Origin: Saccopteryx bilineata
Lineage: Eukaryota > Chordata > Mammalia > Chiroptera > Emballonuridae
Assembly: GCF_036850765.1 (NCBI RefSeq)
Contig: NC_089495.1
Coordinates: 200,757,847 to 200,821,846, forward strand
DNA length: 64,000 bases
Direction: 5' to 3'
The notes under the pieces are model-generated. The model was not told the DNA's origin, did not search any database, and saw nothing but the letters and a program-made list of their open reading frames with translations. The position numbers and the translations under genes are program-made. Shown here piece by piece: positions 1 through 10,665 of the stretch; position 1 is the stretch's first letter; each line of letters opens with the position of its first letter.

Positions 1-6
1 CTAAGG

Positions 7-376
7 CAGGGGTCTCAAACTCAACTCAGCATGTGGGCCGCAGAGCAAGATCACAGCCATTTGGCGGGCCGCACTAGGTCTACAAAAGGCAACTGTTACA
101 CAACACTTTTCTCACTGCAGTTGAAAACAAAAAAAAAATCAGTACAACAAGCACAATCGTACATGCAGTTTACTCAGAGTCACAAAACAACCAGAAACTG
201 TAGTTCACATCACAACTGCTGTTAACTAAGCTAATATCTAGCTAGGATGCTAGAGAAATGAAAAATACAAGTAGGCCCCTAGGCTTACTTAATTTTATCC
301 AAAATATTTTGAACTTCGTGGATTAGTCTGCGGGCCGCACAAAATTGTTGGGTGGGCCGCGAGTTTGAGACCCCTG
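7..376. mobile_element. Non-autonomous hAT transposon (MITE)
   Basis: The ends are perfect 16-bp inverted repeats: CAGGGGTCTCAAACTC at the left and GAGTTTGAGACCCCTG at the right. The 8-bp target duplication is CTCTAAGG on the right (377-384); on the left only its last six bases (1-6) fall inside the window. No transposase frame is present, so it would need a transposase in trans. The 8-bp duplication and CAG-type ends are typical of hAT. I do not recall the exact family. Confidence 0.85.
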
Positions 377-974
377 CTCTAAGGAGTGGTGCTGGGTGAG
401 GTGGGAAGGCAGGGGAAGGTAGGCTGGGGACAGAGGAGGACAGAGGAAGATGACAGAAGGGACGCTGACTCCCACCCACAATAGCTGCAGGAAAGGAGGC
501 AGGAGGAAGGCTGAAGCCAGTCTCCCGGCATCGGCATCAGGAGCAGGCTCAGCCCTCCCCCCGATACCCGCTCCGGAAGGAGTGAGAGCGTCACCGCTCT
601 GGCAAGAGGGGAGAACTAAGACCTGTGCCCTCGGCACCTGTTGGAAGCTGATCCTGAGAGGGGCTTATCTGATGTCAGCCCGGCCCCTCCCTGCCCGGTG
701 TCTTCCCAAACGCCAGAGGAGGGGCGAGTTCAGTCTGCCAGGCTTCTGAGGGAGGATTCCGATCTTGAGAAGAACTTTGATTATATAGAGCGAGCGAGCT
801 CAAGGTGTGAAGGGAAGAAGCTGGCTAAGCAGCAGCTAGAGGCTTCCGAGAGAAGTCTTTGGTCTCTCTTTGGGCTGGCAGGACTCAAACAGTGGGTTGG
901 GGTGGACTTGGGGAACAGTTTAGGATTGATGAACCTTGAAAGGAAAGGCCTATGGGAATCTCAGGCCCTATGAC

Positions 975-1085
975 CTTGCTTTTGTGTCTGCACCCCACCC
1001 CAGCCTCAGTTTCCTCACTTTTAACGTGGGTATCCTAACATCCACTATAGCCTGGTTCAAGGAAAAGGCTTCACAGTGTTACTTG
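975..1085 (+). mobile_element. MIR SINE fragment
   Basis: It contains the MIR core wording 'CTCAGTTTCCTCACTTTTAA', close to the family's CTCAGTTTCCTCATCTGTAA, preceded by a TATGACCTTGC segment resembling the MIR 'gaccttgggc' region. This is an ancient, immobile tRNA-derived SINE. Confidence 0.65.
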
Positions 1086-2439
1086 GCCTCTCTTCCTCCC
1101 TTCTCTGGCACCCCAGCACCCGCTATCACTGAGCTCAGGCCTGGATGCGGCTGGACCATCTGACTTTCCCGTTCCTTCACTGGGTGTAAGGGGCGTGGCC
1201 AGGCCCTGGGTCCAGCTGGGAGGGGCTCACTCTGCAGAGAGGTGGGCTGCGGCTCCTGCAAGCAGATACTCACAGTGCCTTGTCTTCCAGGCTGCAGTGC
1301 CATCAGGGCAGGAGAAATCGTTCTGGTGGCCACATGTTAACACTTCAATGTGAATTTTCTTATTATTTTTTTTTTTTACAAGCCCCCAAATGACAATATC
1401 CTAAAAGGGAGAGAATACCCAGGCATAGTTCTTTCCTGAGAGGCCATAGTGTACCTGCTTGGCCACCAGCTTGCTCAGGACCCACTATGGGTTCCTCCCC
1501 ACCCCCCAGAGAGCAGTCACTGCCTGCCCAGCCTTTTCCCCCTGAGGAGCCCGTGCAGGGGTATGTCCTTGTGCCCTGTTGGATACGGCTGCATGGGACC
1601 CTTCTCCACAGATGGGTCCTTGGAGTGCTTCTGGCCTCTCACCTCTTTTCCCGGACGGTTTGTGGAAAGTCTGCAGTTGCATACATCACCACTTCTTCCA
1701 AAGCTAAACCGTCCACCGAGTCCGGGCCCCCATGCTGGTAGTGGTAGCCCTGGGCAGGGGTGGGAGAAGCAGGGAGCTGGGGCCCTGGGCCTGTCCTCAC
1801 CCATTTCCCATGGGACTTTCCTCTGCTCTGCTTCCTCTTCCCCGGGCTTCTGTTTGCCCATCGCTGCTCTGAGGAGGGTGCTAGACCAGGAAGTCTTCAA
1901 CCACCAAAGCCACCTTCTGTGCAATGTCAGTGAACTTTACCCTTGTTAGTTCAGTCTTAGAGATATCACTTGAAAGAAAGTGTATTAAAGTAAGCAAGTG
2001 TTTAATCAAAGGACTTTTTGTGTTAAAGAATAAGCGTTACCTCTCCTGGGTACGGAACTGTCAAGAACCTTAGCTTCGAGTCAAGGCGCACTTGGAAGGC
2101 TCTCTGAGGGAGGAAGACAGACAGCCCTTCAGTGGTTCCCGGTAGCCTGTGGCCCCACATTCTTAGCTTGGCCATCAAGCCCCTGCAATCCTGGAGGGTG
2201 GGCCTTGGTCTTTGTCCCTCGACCCAGGTATAGCACCTCCCTGACCAAGCCTGGCACAGACCCTGCTGGGTGTCCAGCCAGGGAGTAGATGGACAGGCAG
2301 CCCAATCAGTCATTCTCTAGACTCCTGAAGAAATTAGGTGACCCAGTCTTTGCTAGAAGTAACGGAACTGAGTTTATCTCCCAAGTCTCCTCCTGCAAAC
2401 TCTGAAGTGACGATATTTTCCAGCCTCCAGACTCCTATT

Positions 2440-2650
2440 TTATGCACAGATGTGACAGACACGAGCCTCCCACAAAGATAAGAGAGAAGAACTCGAAGAG
2501 GCTCCACGGCCTGGTGTGCTCTCTGTGACAACAGGTGGCCCTGGGCCACCTCCCCTCGCTGGAGCTCAGTTTCCCGGCTTGTAAAGTGAGCTGGTTGGAC
2601 TGGATTATCCTTGAGCTCCTGTCTAGCTGCATCCAGCATCACCCTCCGAT
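2440..2650 (+). mobile_element. MIR SINE fragment
   Basis: It contains CTCAGTTTCCCGGCTTGTAA, then TTGGACTGGATTATCCTTGAG and a pyrimidine-rich 'gctcctgtctagctgc' end. That order matches the MIR core and 3' part (ggactagatgacctctaaggtcccttccagctct). Confidence 0.65.
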
Positions 2651-3780
2651 GCCCTGGTGCTGAGGGCAGTGATTGGGCAGGGGCACGATGGCCCTGGCTC
2701 TGGGTCAAGTTCGTGTCCTGGAGCACGAGGAATGGCGGCGATGGCTGCAGGCCCCTGGACGATGAGCTGGCTGAGAGCTGTTTCTGCTGATGGGGGAATG
2801 CCCAGCAGAGTCTGGATGCAGGTAAGGGGTGGGGTTGGGCTCTTCGCCTCTTACTGTCCCTGAGTCATGTTTCCTTGCAGAGGCCTCCAGGACTGGTCAG
2901 TACCAACTAGATTCAGTCATTCCTACTGGCAGAGGCAGTGGCCATTTTCCATGTACTGCCCTGGCAGGGCCTCCAGAAAGGCTTTCTGCTGCCACTGCTT
3001 CAAGGCCCCCCTGTGCCGCATTGCCACACCTTCCCAAAGCCTCGCAGTGTCTGTCCGGCGGCCTGTGCTCCAGGAGGCTGCAGCCCACGGCCAGCCACAG
3101 TCAGGCTTGGCTTCGCTGAGTCAGAGCATGAGAGGAGGGCCTGCCCCAAACTGGGGCTCTGACTGTCGAAACAATAATCATAAGTTACCTCTAGCCTCAC
3201 CTCGGAACACACGCCCATATCTAAAAACTATTTTAAAAGGTCAGTAGGGACCTAGCTGCACATCCATTAAAAACCGGGGAGGAAAGGAATCGGATATTTG
3301 GCAAGTGTCTGAATAGGGGGCTGCCCACTAAGCTGAAAAGCGACAAAATGACGTCAGAAAAGCAACGGCCAGCCAATCTGACTACTTCAATACTATTTAC
3401 AAAGTCAAACAGTATCACCGACAACCAAAAGCAGAATGGGTAAACGATTTGTAGATCCATAATGTTTAAAAACCTTAACAGTAACAATGAAACGAATAAG
3501 TATGTAATGCACCGGAACAGAGTCTACAGAAGAGGAAATAAAATTGACTAAAAATTTTTTTGAAAAAAAATATTCAATTTTATTAATGACTGTTAAAGAC
3601 CAACAATGAAAAAGCAATAATAAGAAAATAAAAGTTTTTTTTTTACCAACAAATTAGGAAGAAGAGTTGAAGGCGGCCCGTGTCGGTGAGGAGACAGGGG
3701 GACAGGCCCTGGTACCGGCGCTGAGGCGAGTGTGTGTTGGCGTAAACTTTTTGGAAAGTAAGTAAGATGATAGTTGAAGA

Positions 3781-3846
3781 GAAGGAGAAATGACAGTTTC
3801 AAGAAATGGCAAGGAAGGAGAAATGACAGTTTCAAGAAATGGCAAG
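3781..3846 (+). repeat. Perfect 33-bp tandem duplication
   Basis: The block starting GAAGGAGAAATGACAGTTTC occurs at 3781-3813 and again, unchanged, at 3814-3846. It sits just before the first L2-like unit and encodes nothing recognisable. Confidence 0.9.
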
Positions 3847-4000
3847 TGGCCTATATATTTATACATCCACTGAACATCTTGGTGGCGGCAGGCACGGTGC
3901 TCAGTATTAAGATATGAAGATAATGTGGTGCCTGCTCTTGGGCATATAGTCAAAGAGGTGAGAGAGACACAGACACTCAAATGATATATAGTAAGATGGT

Positions 4001-4383
4001 CAGAGCCTGACCGGGGGTGGCGCAGTGGATAGAGCATCGGATTGGGACGCCGAGGACCCAGGTTCGAAACCCTGAGTTCCCTGGCTTGAGCGTGAGCTCA
4101 TCTGGCTTGAGCATGAATACTGGGTCGCTGGCTTGAGTGCGGGACTACAGACATGACACCATGGTCATAACACCATGGTCCCTGGCTTGAGCCCAAGGTT
4201 GCTGGCTCGAGTGAGTGGCCACTCGCTCTGCGGTAGCCCCACAGTCAAGGCACATATGAGAAAGCAATCAATGAACAACTAAGGAGCCACAACGAAGAAC
4301 TGATGCTTCTCATCTCTCTCTCCCTGTCTGTCTGTCCCTATCTGTTTCTTTCTCTGGCTCTATGTCCAAAACAAAAAAAAAAG
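4001..4383 (+). mobile_element. Bat tRNA-derived SINE (GGTGGCGCAGTGGATAGAG head)
   Basis: The head carries an A-box-like TGGCGCAGTGGATAGAGC and a B box GGTTCGAAACC, the internal pol III promoter elements inherited from a tRNA. A longer non-tRNA body, a CT-rich part and an A-rich tail follow. AAGATGGT occurs on both sides (3993-4000 and 4384-4391) as the target duplication. It interrupts L2-like unit 1. Confidence 0.85.
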
Positions 4384-5986
4384 AAGATGGTATGCTTGGG
4401 ACAGGGGCAAAGCACGGAGCTGCTGCTGCGGGTGGTGCGAGTGTGAAGTTTTGTGGGAGCGGCCAGGGGTGTCCCTAGAAGAGGCTCCTGGATGAGTGAT
4501 TTTCAGGTACGGGCAGAGACAGAAGGGAGAAGCAACGTGGGTGAAGTCATAGTTCCAGCTTGCCAACACGGAGATGAGGGGCAGGGCGGCGGAGGAGGGA
4601 GCAGATCACACCGTGCCGAGTCTAATTGAAGAGTTTGGTCTTTTTCCCTTTGACAGCAGGGAGCCACTGAAGCATCCTGAGCCAGCAGGTGCTGTGTAAG
4701 ACTTCTGTTTTAGTGTGATTATGCCGGTTGCTTGGAGACATTGGAAGGTGCAAAGGCCGATGAGGAAATGATCGCCTTGGTCCAGGTAGAGAAGGCAAGG
4801 CCTGAGTTAGGGTGGAGGCCCAGAGGATGGCCAGAAGAACGAATGGGGAGAAACTGCTGAGCAGGGATGCCATCTCTGTTTCTATCTTGGGTGGCTGGGT
4901 GGATGGGAGGACACTCGGGAGAAAGAACAGGCTTGGGGCGCTGGGCTGGGCTGGGCTGGGGGAAGACGGTTGAGACCAATTTTGGACAAGTTGAGTAAAA
5001 GGTAGGCTGAGGGTTTGGATCCAGCTGGAAACGGGAACAAAAGATTTGAGTTGTGACTATTGGCGACTCTAGCCATGGGCTTTGGTGGGGTGGCCCTAGG
5101 AGAACATGGCCGCTGGGAAGAGGAAGGGGCCCTGGACAGAGGACCTCTTCCCCCCATGGAAGGGTGGGCAGAGACACAGAAGGGCCCACAAAGGCAAACA
5201 AGGAAGTCGGAGATGGAAGAAGCACCTGGAGCCCGTGTTGGCATGGAAACCCAGGGATGTGGAGCATTTCCAGGAAAGAATAATAGGCAGACAAAAGAGA
5301 AAAGGCTATTACTAGATAAGGACTGAGAGCCCACCGGATGGAGCAGTGGGGGTGGGGTGGGGGCTGGATCCTCAGGGGCGCCCAGGGGGCAGAGGACAAC
5401 GAGGGGCAGGAAGAGCAGGCAGCATGGCCACCTGTCCCGGGGTGTCTGGGGTGCTGGGGAGAAGCTTCTAGAGTTATGACTTGGGTCAGGGAGAATTCCT
5501 GAGCTGGGTTGAGGGAAAATAAGGATAGATATGAGAGAAGAGAGGGTGAAAGGACAGTCACCTAAAGTCCTCCCATCTGCAGTACATCAGAGGCAAGAGC
5601 AAAGGACAAGGGCGGCAGGAGGGGAAATGCTCACTGGTGACCTTGACTAGAGCTGTCATTGAGTCGGGAAGTCTTTTATGTCCACAAAGCTCACAGAGGA
5701 CGTGCAGGCACCTCGCAAGGGGCCGGATGGAGAACCAGGGATGAGCTCCAAGGAGAAGATGCCGACCGCGTCTGTGGAGTCGGGCCAGACGCTGAGCTGT
5801 GGCCGACATCTTAGAGATGGGCGCAGGGACAGGGCTGTGCTGACCAGAGTGAGCAGGGGGCCGGAGGAGAGCCAAACCGGAGGCCCAGGGAAGAGAGGAG
5901 TTCCAGAGGTCAGGCTGGCCGCGGTGGGCCACGTGGACAGAAGCCGGGGAAGTGAGGACGTCTCCTGGATCTGGCCTCTGGGGACT

Positions 5987-6000
5987 GTTGCCACAGCAAC
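5987..6000. promoter_or_regulatory. X-box (RFX-type) match
   Basis: GTTGCCACAGCAAC fits the RFX consensus GTNRCC-N2-RGYAAC. It lies in L2-like unit 1 near its cap. The related site in unit 6 (30,824-30,837, TTTGCCACAGCAAC) has one mismatch. Binding is inferred from the motif only. Confidence 0.5.
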
Positions 6001-6240
6001 TTTGAGGGAGGGGGCAGAAGCCCACCTGCCTGGGGGAGGGTCTGACCAAGAAAGCAGAAGGAAAAAGGGGGGGTTGGGGAGCAGTGGGGTCGGGGAAGGT
6101 GCCGTTTCCTGCACGTTGACATTTGGAGGGAGGAGGCTCTGTCAGCCCGAATGTGAAGAGGGAGAGCAGGTAATGAGGGGTCCGAGAGTGGTGGGATGGG
6201 GTGTGGAGATGAAGGGATTAGCCGCGTTGGTGGAAATGGG

Positions 6241-6475
6241 CAAGATTGATTTCCGTACGTTTTAGCAAGTCACTTGATCCCCATGTTCTTCTCGGGGCTT
6301 TTTTCCTGCCCTCTGGTCCTCACTACAGCTCTAATTAGCGGTAGTTTCATCCTGCCTGTGTCAGGGGCCATGTCTTATTCATTCTTTGTACCTTTGGCAC
6401 CTAGTAGCAAGCTGGATAGAGGCAGAATAATTACTTTCTGCTCAAAATCAAATGAACTTGGAAATGGAGTTTCAG
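6241..6475 (+). repeat. Cap module 1 (sense L2-tail-like)
   Basis: It begins CAAGATTGATTTCCGTACG and continues CTTGATCCCCATGTTCTTCT, then 'ggccatgtcttattcattc' and 'ggcacctagtagcaag', which read like the sense 3' tail of an L2 (gggaccatgtcttattcatc ... agcacctagcacag). It directly follows the antisense L2-like unit 1. It is very similar to the module at 31,091-31,345 and more distantly to those near 9.4, 35.7, 43.2, 45.9 and 49.3 kb. Confidence 0.6.
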
Positions 6476-6820
6476 ATTTATTTATTTTATTTTATTTTTA
6501 TTTTTTTTACCAGAGATTTTGTGACAGTTCCCGGGGAATCAATGGACAGGGGGGAGAACAGTCAAGGTTGAGGCTATGTGGATGTGAGGCTCTCTGGGTC
6601 TCAGGAGATACCTTCTGCACTCCCGCATGGACATAGCTCTTTATAGTTTATATGGCGGGGCCATGACCACTGTCCCAGCTGGTCACGCCAACCTGCCCCT
6701 CCCACACCTGGGGCCACCATTAGCCCAGTCTCACAGGTTAGAAAGCTGAGACCCAGAGAGGCAGAGGAGAGGGCGAGAATGATAGGCAACGACATGGTTG
6801 AACTGGCTGAGCCAGGCCCT
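6476..6820. other. T-rich tract and minus-strand MIR-like piece
   Basis: 6477-6510 is a T-rich tract. Around 6690-6800 the sequence 'cacaggttagaaagctgagacccagagagg' resembles the reverse complement of the MIR core (gaaactgaggcccagagagg). Nothing else was recognised. Confidence 0.45.
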
Positions 6821-6994
6821 GGAAACCCTCGGTGAATGATTAGCTATCGGCTGCATGTGAGAGAGGGTCAAGACAAGGGTGACTCTGGTGGGTCTTGGGT
6901 GGGTGGAGGGGAGAATGGTGGGGAGGCCCCTGGGACACTCAGCCTTAGAGAGCCAGTTTCAGGAGCAGGACAGTGGACTCAGGTACCTCTAAGG

Positions 6995-7209
6995 CAGTGG
7001 TTCTCAACCTTTCTAATGCCGTGACACCACAATACAGTTCCTCATGTTGTGGTGACCCCCAAACCAAAAAATAATTTTGGTGGCTACTTCATAACTGTAA
7101 TTTTGCTACAGTTATGATTCGGAATGTAAATACCTGATATGCATTATGTTTTTTCCAATGGCTTTAGGCGACCCCACCGGGGTCGCAACCCACAGGTTGA
7201 GAACCGCCG
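6995..7209. mobile_element. SPIN non-autonomous hAT transposon
   Basis: Ends are CAGTGGTTCTCAACCTTTC and the inverted GGTTGAGAACCGCCG. The inside contains GTGACACCACAATACAGTTC, CTTCATAACTGTAATTTTGC and GGCGACCCCACCGGGGTCG, the characteristic SPIN_NA wording. The target duplication is CTCTAAGG (6987-6994) against CTCTAAGT (7210-7217). SPIN is known for repeated horizontal transfer among tetrapods. There is no transposase here. Confidence 0.9.
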
Positions 7210-7500
7210 CTCTAAGTGGTTAGGGTGACAGCTAGGTGGGGCCCAGCAGGCACTTGGATCTGGACCTGGGGGTTCAGGAAGAGATCTGGCTGCAAATACC
7301 AGCCCAGGGCCACGGCCACGCAGAGGAACGGAACCCTGAGGATGAGTGAGATGAGATCACCAGACACAACGAGACGGGGCCCAGGGCAGAATCATGGGTT
7401 ACAGTGACATTTGAGGAACCAATCAAGGTGTGGGCAGGTATCAAAGGGGAACGCTGCGAAGCGGGGCCTGAAAGATGCGACAAACAACCTGGAGAGTGGG

Positions 7501-7514
7501 GTTGCCATGGTAAC
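7501..7514. promoter_or_regulatory. X-box (RFX-type) palindrome
   Basis: GTTGCCATGGTAAC matches GTNRCC-N2-RGYAAC. It sits in L2-like unit 2, at the place where L2 reads roughly 'gtgtcccggaagccaag', and is followed by CAAGGTAGTGAAGAGTTTC. Function is inferred from the motif only. Confidence 0.55.
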
Positions 7515-7674
7515 CAAGGTAGTGAAGAGTTTCAAGGAGAAAGTAATCAACACTGTCAAATGCAGCAGAGAATGCCAATAAGATGGGGACGGAGTTTTTT
7601 TTCCCTTTGGATGTGATGATTAGTAAGCTTTTGGTGACCTTAATAAAAGAGCCTTTTGGGGGAGTGATGGGGCA

Positions 7675-7830
7675 TAAGCTAGAATAATGTCGAGCTGTGA
7701 GGGGGAGGTGGATGCATCACTAAGAGTCCTTAGAAGAGTCTGGAAGGAAGACTAAGCTAGAATAATGTCGAGCTGTGAGGGGGAGGTGGGTGCATCACTA
7801 AGAGTCCTTAGAAGAGTCTGGAAGGAAGGC
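7675..7830 (+). repeat. 78-bp tandem duplication
   Basis: Copy 1 starts at 7675 with TAAGCTAGAATAATGTCGAG and copy 2 starts at 7753 with the same bases. I see one difference inside the copies (GTGGATGC against GTGGGTGC). The low divergence implies a recent event within the decayed L2-like unit. Confidence 0.9.
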
Positions 7831-7929
7831 GGGGAGCTGGGAAGGCTGAGGCGGGAGGTCGAGCACAGGAAAGACGTGTGAGCCCGTTTATAGGCAGATG
7901 TCAACCCCAAATGCCATCCACCTTTTCAG

Positions 7930-9394
7930 TGACAAAAGTTGATTCATTCCACATTTCCTAATTTCACACCTATTGCGTGCCGGGCCATGTGCCTAGTACT
8001 AGGGACACTTGGGTGACAGAATCCCTGCTCCCACGGAGCTTGTGTGGGGTAGGGGAGAAACCACACGTCAGATCATCCCCCAGATGTGCAGTTTCCAACC
8101 TTGACGGGCACTCGGAAGGAAAGGTGCCCAGTGCTGGAGGGTGGACAAGGGGACCTGCCTGAAGCCGGCCAGCTCCTCAGGCTCCCCCGAGGAGGCGACA
8201 CGTGAACCAGGCTGTGAGGAAGGAAAAGGAGCTCATGGGAGAGAGCGGATTGGGGACGGTGTTCTGGGAAGAGGGGGCGGCCTGTGCAAAGGGAGATGCG
8301 GGGGGACCAGAGAGGCAGGTGGCGATGGCTGGGCCGGGGCTGAGCTCCCGAGCACATGAGGACACAAGGAAGGGCGGCTGGGCTGAGACCTGGGCTAGGA
8401 CGTCCCTGTAGCCTGAGGCTGGCTGTTGTGTGGAGAGATGGTTCCAGGCTGACTTGGAGACCATTGAAGAAGCTTCTGTTGTCACGGTGGACAGTCCCCG
8501 TGTCCTGGTTAGTCTTGGTGCTGGGCGGAATGAAGAGGGCCGGGGAGAGGGGGGGGCAGTATTGGGGGTGACCCCCGAGTTTCTGGCCTGCCTTTACTGG
8601 TAGGTGGCTGTGCCGCTCTCAGGGCTGGGGAGCCTAGGAAGGGACGGGGCCTGCGAGGCAGCCCCCCAGGTCTGGCGGCAGACAGCGGAGACCCATCCAG
8701 ACGGAGGCGAGGAGGACGCAGCTGAAGGCACAGAGGCCGAGCACAGGGAGACGGTACAGAGGCGGGGCAGAGCTCCCAGGCAGCTCCAGCTCCGGGGAAA
8801 CCGAGTCAGAACCGAGTCGGAGCGGTGTCGGGTTTCACAGCGTCCAGGGGCCGTGAAGACTGCTGGGGAGGAAGCCAGGAACCTCGCCCAGGAAGCAGCC
8901 CCCATGGGGACTGTCGAAGAAAAGACGGACTCTCCCTAGGGTACTGGGGGACATGGTCTAGAGCGGTCTTTGAGCGGCCAGCAGAGGGTATGCGCAGAGA
9001 GGTCTGGGGGCCAGGGCCGGGCCTGAGCCCCTCCGGTATGCAGCCGCACAATCCACATGGCGCCCCCGGCCTTGGGCAGCCCGTGGCGGTGCTGACTGGC
9101 ACCCCCCGGGGCCCCTGAGAGATTCCTGGGGGAATTTACCAGAAGCGGCTTGGGTGAGGGGTTGACTAAGGAGAAAAAGGAAGAAGGGGCAGCGTCTAGG
9201 GCTTTTTAATTTTAATCTTAATCTCAAAGGAAAGAGCACAGCTGGCGTATGAATATTCTGAGGGCTGTGAGCCCAAGTGACGGAATTGATTAAGGATGGA
9301 GACAATTAGTGAAATGAGATCCCAAGGGACTGGGATCAAGTGTTGAGGTGGATAAATTAGTTTGGGGCAATAATGTGTGTTTGACTGGAAGGGG
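7930..9394 (-). mobile_element. L2-like LINE unit 3, antisense
   Basis: It opens with the reverse complement of an L2 3' end: 'attgcgtgccgggccatgtgcctagtactagggacac' and 'ccctgctcccacggagcttg'. ORF2-like wording follows, such as 'gtgttctgggaagaggg' and 'cctgtgcaaagggagatg'. The region about 9190-9340 resembles the L2 sequence upstream of the reverse transcriptase. The minus-strand frame at 8073-8357 has the L2 C-terminal flavour (ISLCTGRPLFPEHRP). Confidence 0.6.
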
Positions 9395-9675
9395 CAAAAT
9401 TAAATTATTTACTTCTCAGGAAGTAACTTGATCTCCATGCTCTTTTGGGAGCTCCTCTCGGACTTGCACTTGCGTACTCACTACGGCGCTAATGAGCCCG
9501 GGCTTTCTCCCGTCCTGGCTGGAACACGGCTCGCTGTGTGTGTGTGTGTGTGTTTCCTAGCACATAGCAACAAGCACTAAGCTCTTTGGGACCCGAATCG
9601 ATATTTTTCAGACCTGGAATCAAGTATCTGAAGTCAACATTCAAACTTTTGACCAGAAAAGAATATATGGCAGTT
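9395..9675 (+). repeat. Cap module 2
   Basis: GGCAAAATTAAATTATTTAC leads into AAGTAACTTGATCTCCATGC, matching the start of cap module 1. Near the end, ATCTGAAGTCAACATTCAAA and CTTTTGACCAGAAAAG match the later part of the 31.1 and 35.7 kb modules. A short GT run (about 9534-9553) interrupts it. Confidence 0.5.
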
Positions 9676-10160
9676 CTTCAGAAGTTACAACGCAGGAAAG
9701 AAGAAAGAATTGGGATAATAAGTCATGGGTGGCATGGATTGTGGGTGGGTGGGTGAAGGACAAATAGAGGAGTCGGCTCCCTTCCTGTCACACGAGCTTC
9801 GCGTCCCCCCCACAAGACACAGAGCATTCCCGTTTCACAGAGGAGGGAACAGAAACCCGAGAAGGAAGGCCCTTACTGACATACAGCACTAGTGGCCGGA
9901 GCTGGCTTTAGCCCTGCGTCCGTCCAATACCTCAGTCCTTTCTTCCCAGGACCAGGTGGAGCCCAAGAGGAAGAGGGGTCGGCCAGGTGCAGGTGAAGAT
10001 ATCCACAGGCTCTTGCAGAAGGCGGGAGGCACAGTCCGACTGAGACCCGCCCAGTGGTAAAGCATCCAGTCGCAGGACAGTGGTGGACTCTGGGTCCTGG
10101 CCTTAGGGCAGGCAGTGCTCTCGTTAAGCCTCCCCACCGCGGGAACGATACATTCTATCT
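9676..10160. other. Unclassified stretch with minus-strand MIR piece
   Basis: 9810-9910 reads 'cccgtttcacagaggagggaacagaaacccgagaagg', close to the reverse complement of the MIR core (ttttacagatgaggaaactgaggc). The rest was not recognised. Confidence 0.45.
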
Positions 10161-10450
10161 TTGCATCTCAAATTCCTAGATTTTAATAACATGTTTAAAT
10201 CCTCCACCCATCTGAAATGTATTTTTGTATATGGTATGACAGAGATCTAATTTGATCTTTTCCCAAGTGGATAACCGGTAAGCACTATGTATTGTCCCCA
10301 CACCATCTTTTCTCCCGGCTCCCTATGTCTGAACTCTAGTCAGGTCTGTTGATCTATTTTGTCTACTTCTAGGCCAATACCATGTTAATGAGCATAGCTT
10401 TATCTTGCTGCCTGATACGGTAGGTACCTCTCTCTTCCTTGCCCTTTATT

Positions 10451-10632
10451 ATTATTTTCTTAATTTTTTTAATTGATTGATTTGAGAGAGATAGGAAGAG
10501 AGAGAGGGAGGGAGACAGAGAGAGAGAGACGGGAACATAGATCTGCTCCTGTGTGGGCCCCGACCGGGGATCAAGCCGGCAGCCTCTGCGCTTCAGGACG
10601 ATGCTCTACCAACTGAGCTATTCGGCCAGGGG
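10451..10632 (-). mobile_element. Bat tRNA-derived SINE, minus strand
   Basis: The reverse-complement tRNA head lies at the right ('gatgctctaccaactgagctattcggccaggg'), with a GA-rich body and T-rich left end. The target duplication TTGCCCTTTATT is intact at 10,439-10,450 and 10,633-10,644. Confidence 0.9.
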
Positions 10633-10665
10633 TTGCCCTTTATTGTTTTTAAAAATGACCGTAGT

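Larger units (their letters stand above)
385..3860. other. Gene-free stretch, mostly unclassified
   Basis: Short frames exist on both strands but none shows a domain, a conserved motif or convincing splice structure. Two MIR-like pieces are listed separately. About 3160-3660 is AT-rich and may hold a worn LINE fragment, but I could not assign it. Confidence 0.5.
3870..6240 (-). mobile_element. L2-like LINE unit 1, antisense
   Basis: Read on the plus strand the order follows the reverse complement of L2: a 'tgcctgctcttgggcatatag' 3' region, then 'gagccactgaagcatcctgag', 'ggttgcttggagacattgg' and 'tggccagaagaacgaatgg', ending with 'ctcactggtgaccttgactagag' near 5630. L2 is a CR1-clade LINE whose ORF2 encodes endonuclease and reverse transcriptase. 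The minus-strand frame of 280 codons at 4719-5561 lies in this copy and is a relic, not a gene. One bat SINE (4001-4383) splits it. An X-box match lies at 5987. Confidence 0.6.
6820..7870 (-). mobile_element. L2-like LINE unit 2, antisense
   Basis: The match to reverse-complement L2 ORF2 is strong: 'tgagagagggtcaagacaagggtgactctg', then 'cttggatctggacctgggggttcagg', then 'gagatgagatcaccagacac', then 'gtttcaaggagaaagtaatc' and 'tttggtgaccttaataaaag'. In L2 this stretch, read on the other strand, encodes the reverse transcriptase region around the Y-x-DD motif, here decayed. A SPIN element (6995-7209) is inserted in it, and a 78-bp duplication lies near its end. Confidence 0.65.

Noticed and set aside
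779..800. TATATAG near 780 as a promoter
   Set aside because: Isolated TATA-like word with no initiator, CpG island or downstream gene.
4719..5561. 280-codon minus-strand open frame
   Set aside because: It lies in antisense L2-like unit 1, has biased Pro/Ser/Leu content and no intact domain. It is a relic.
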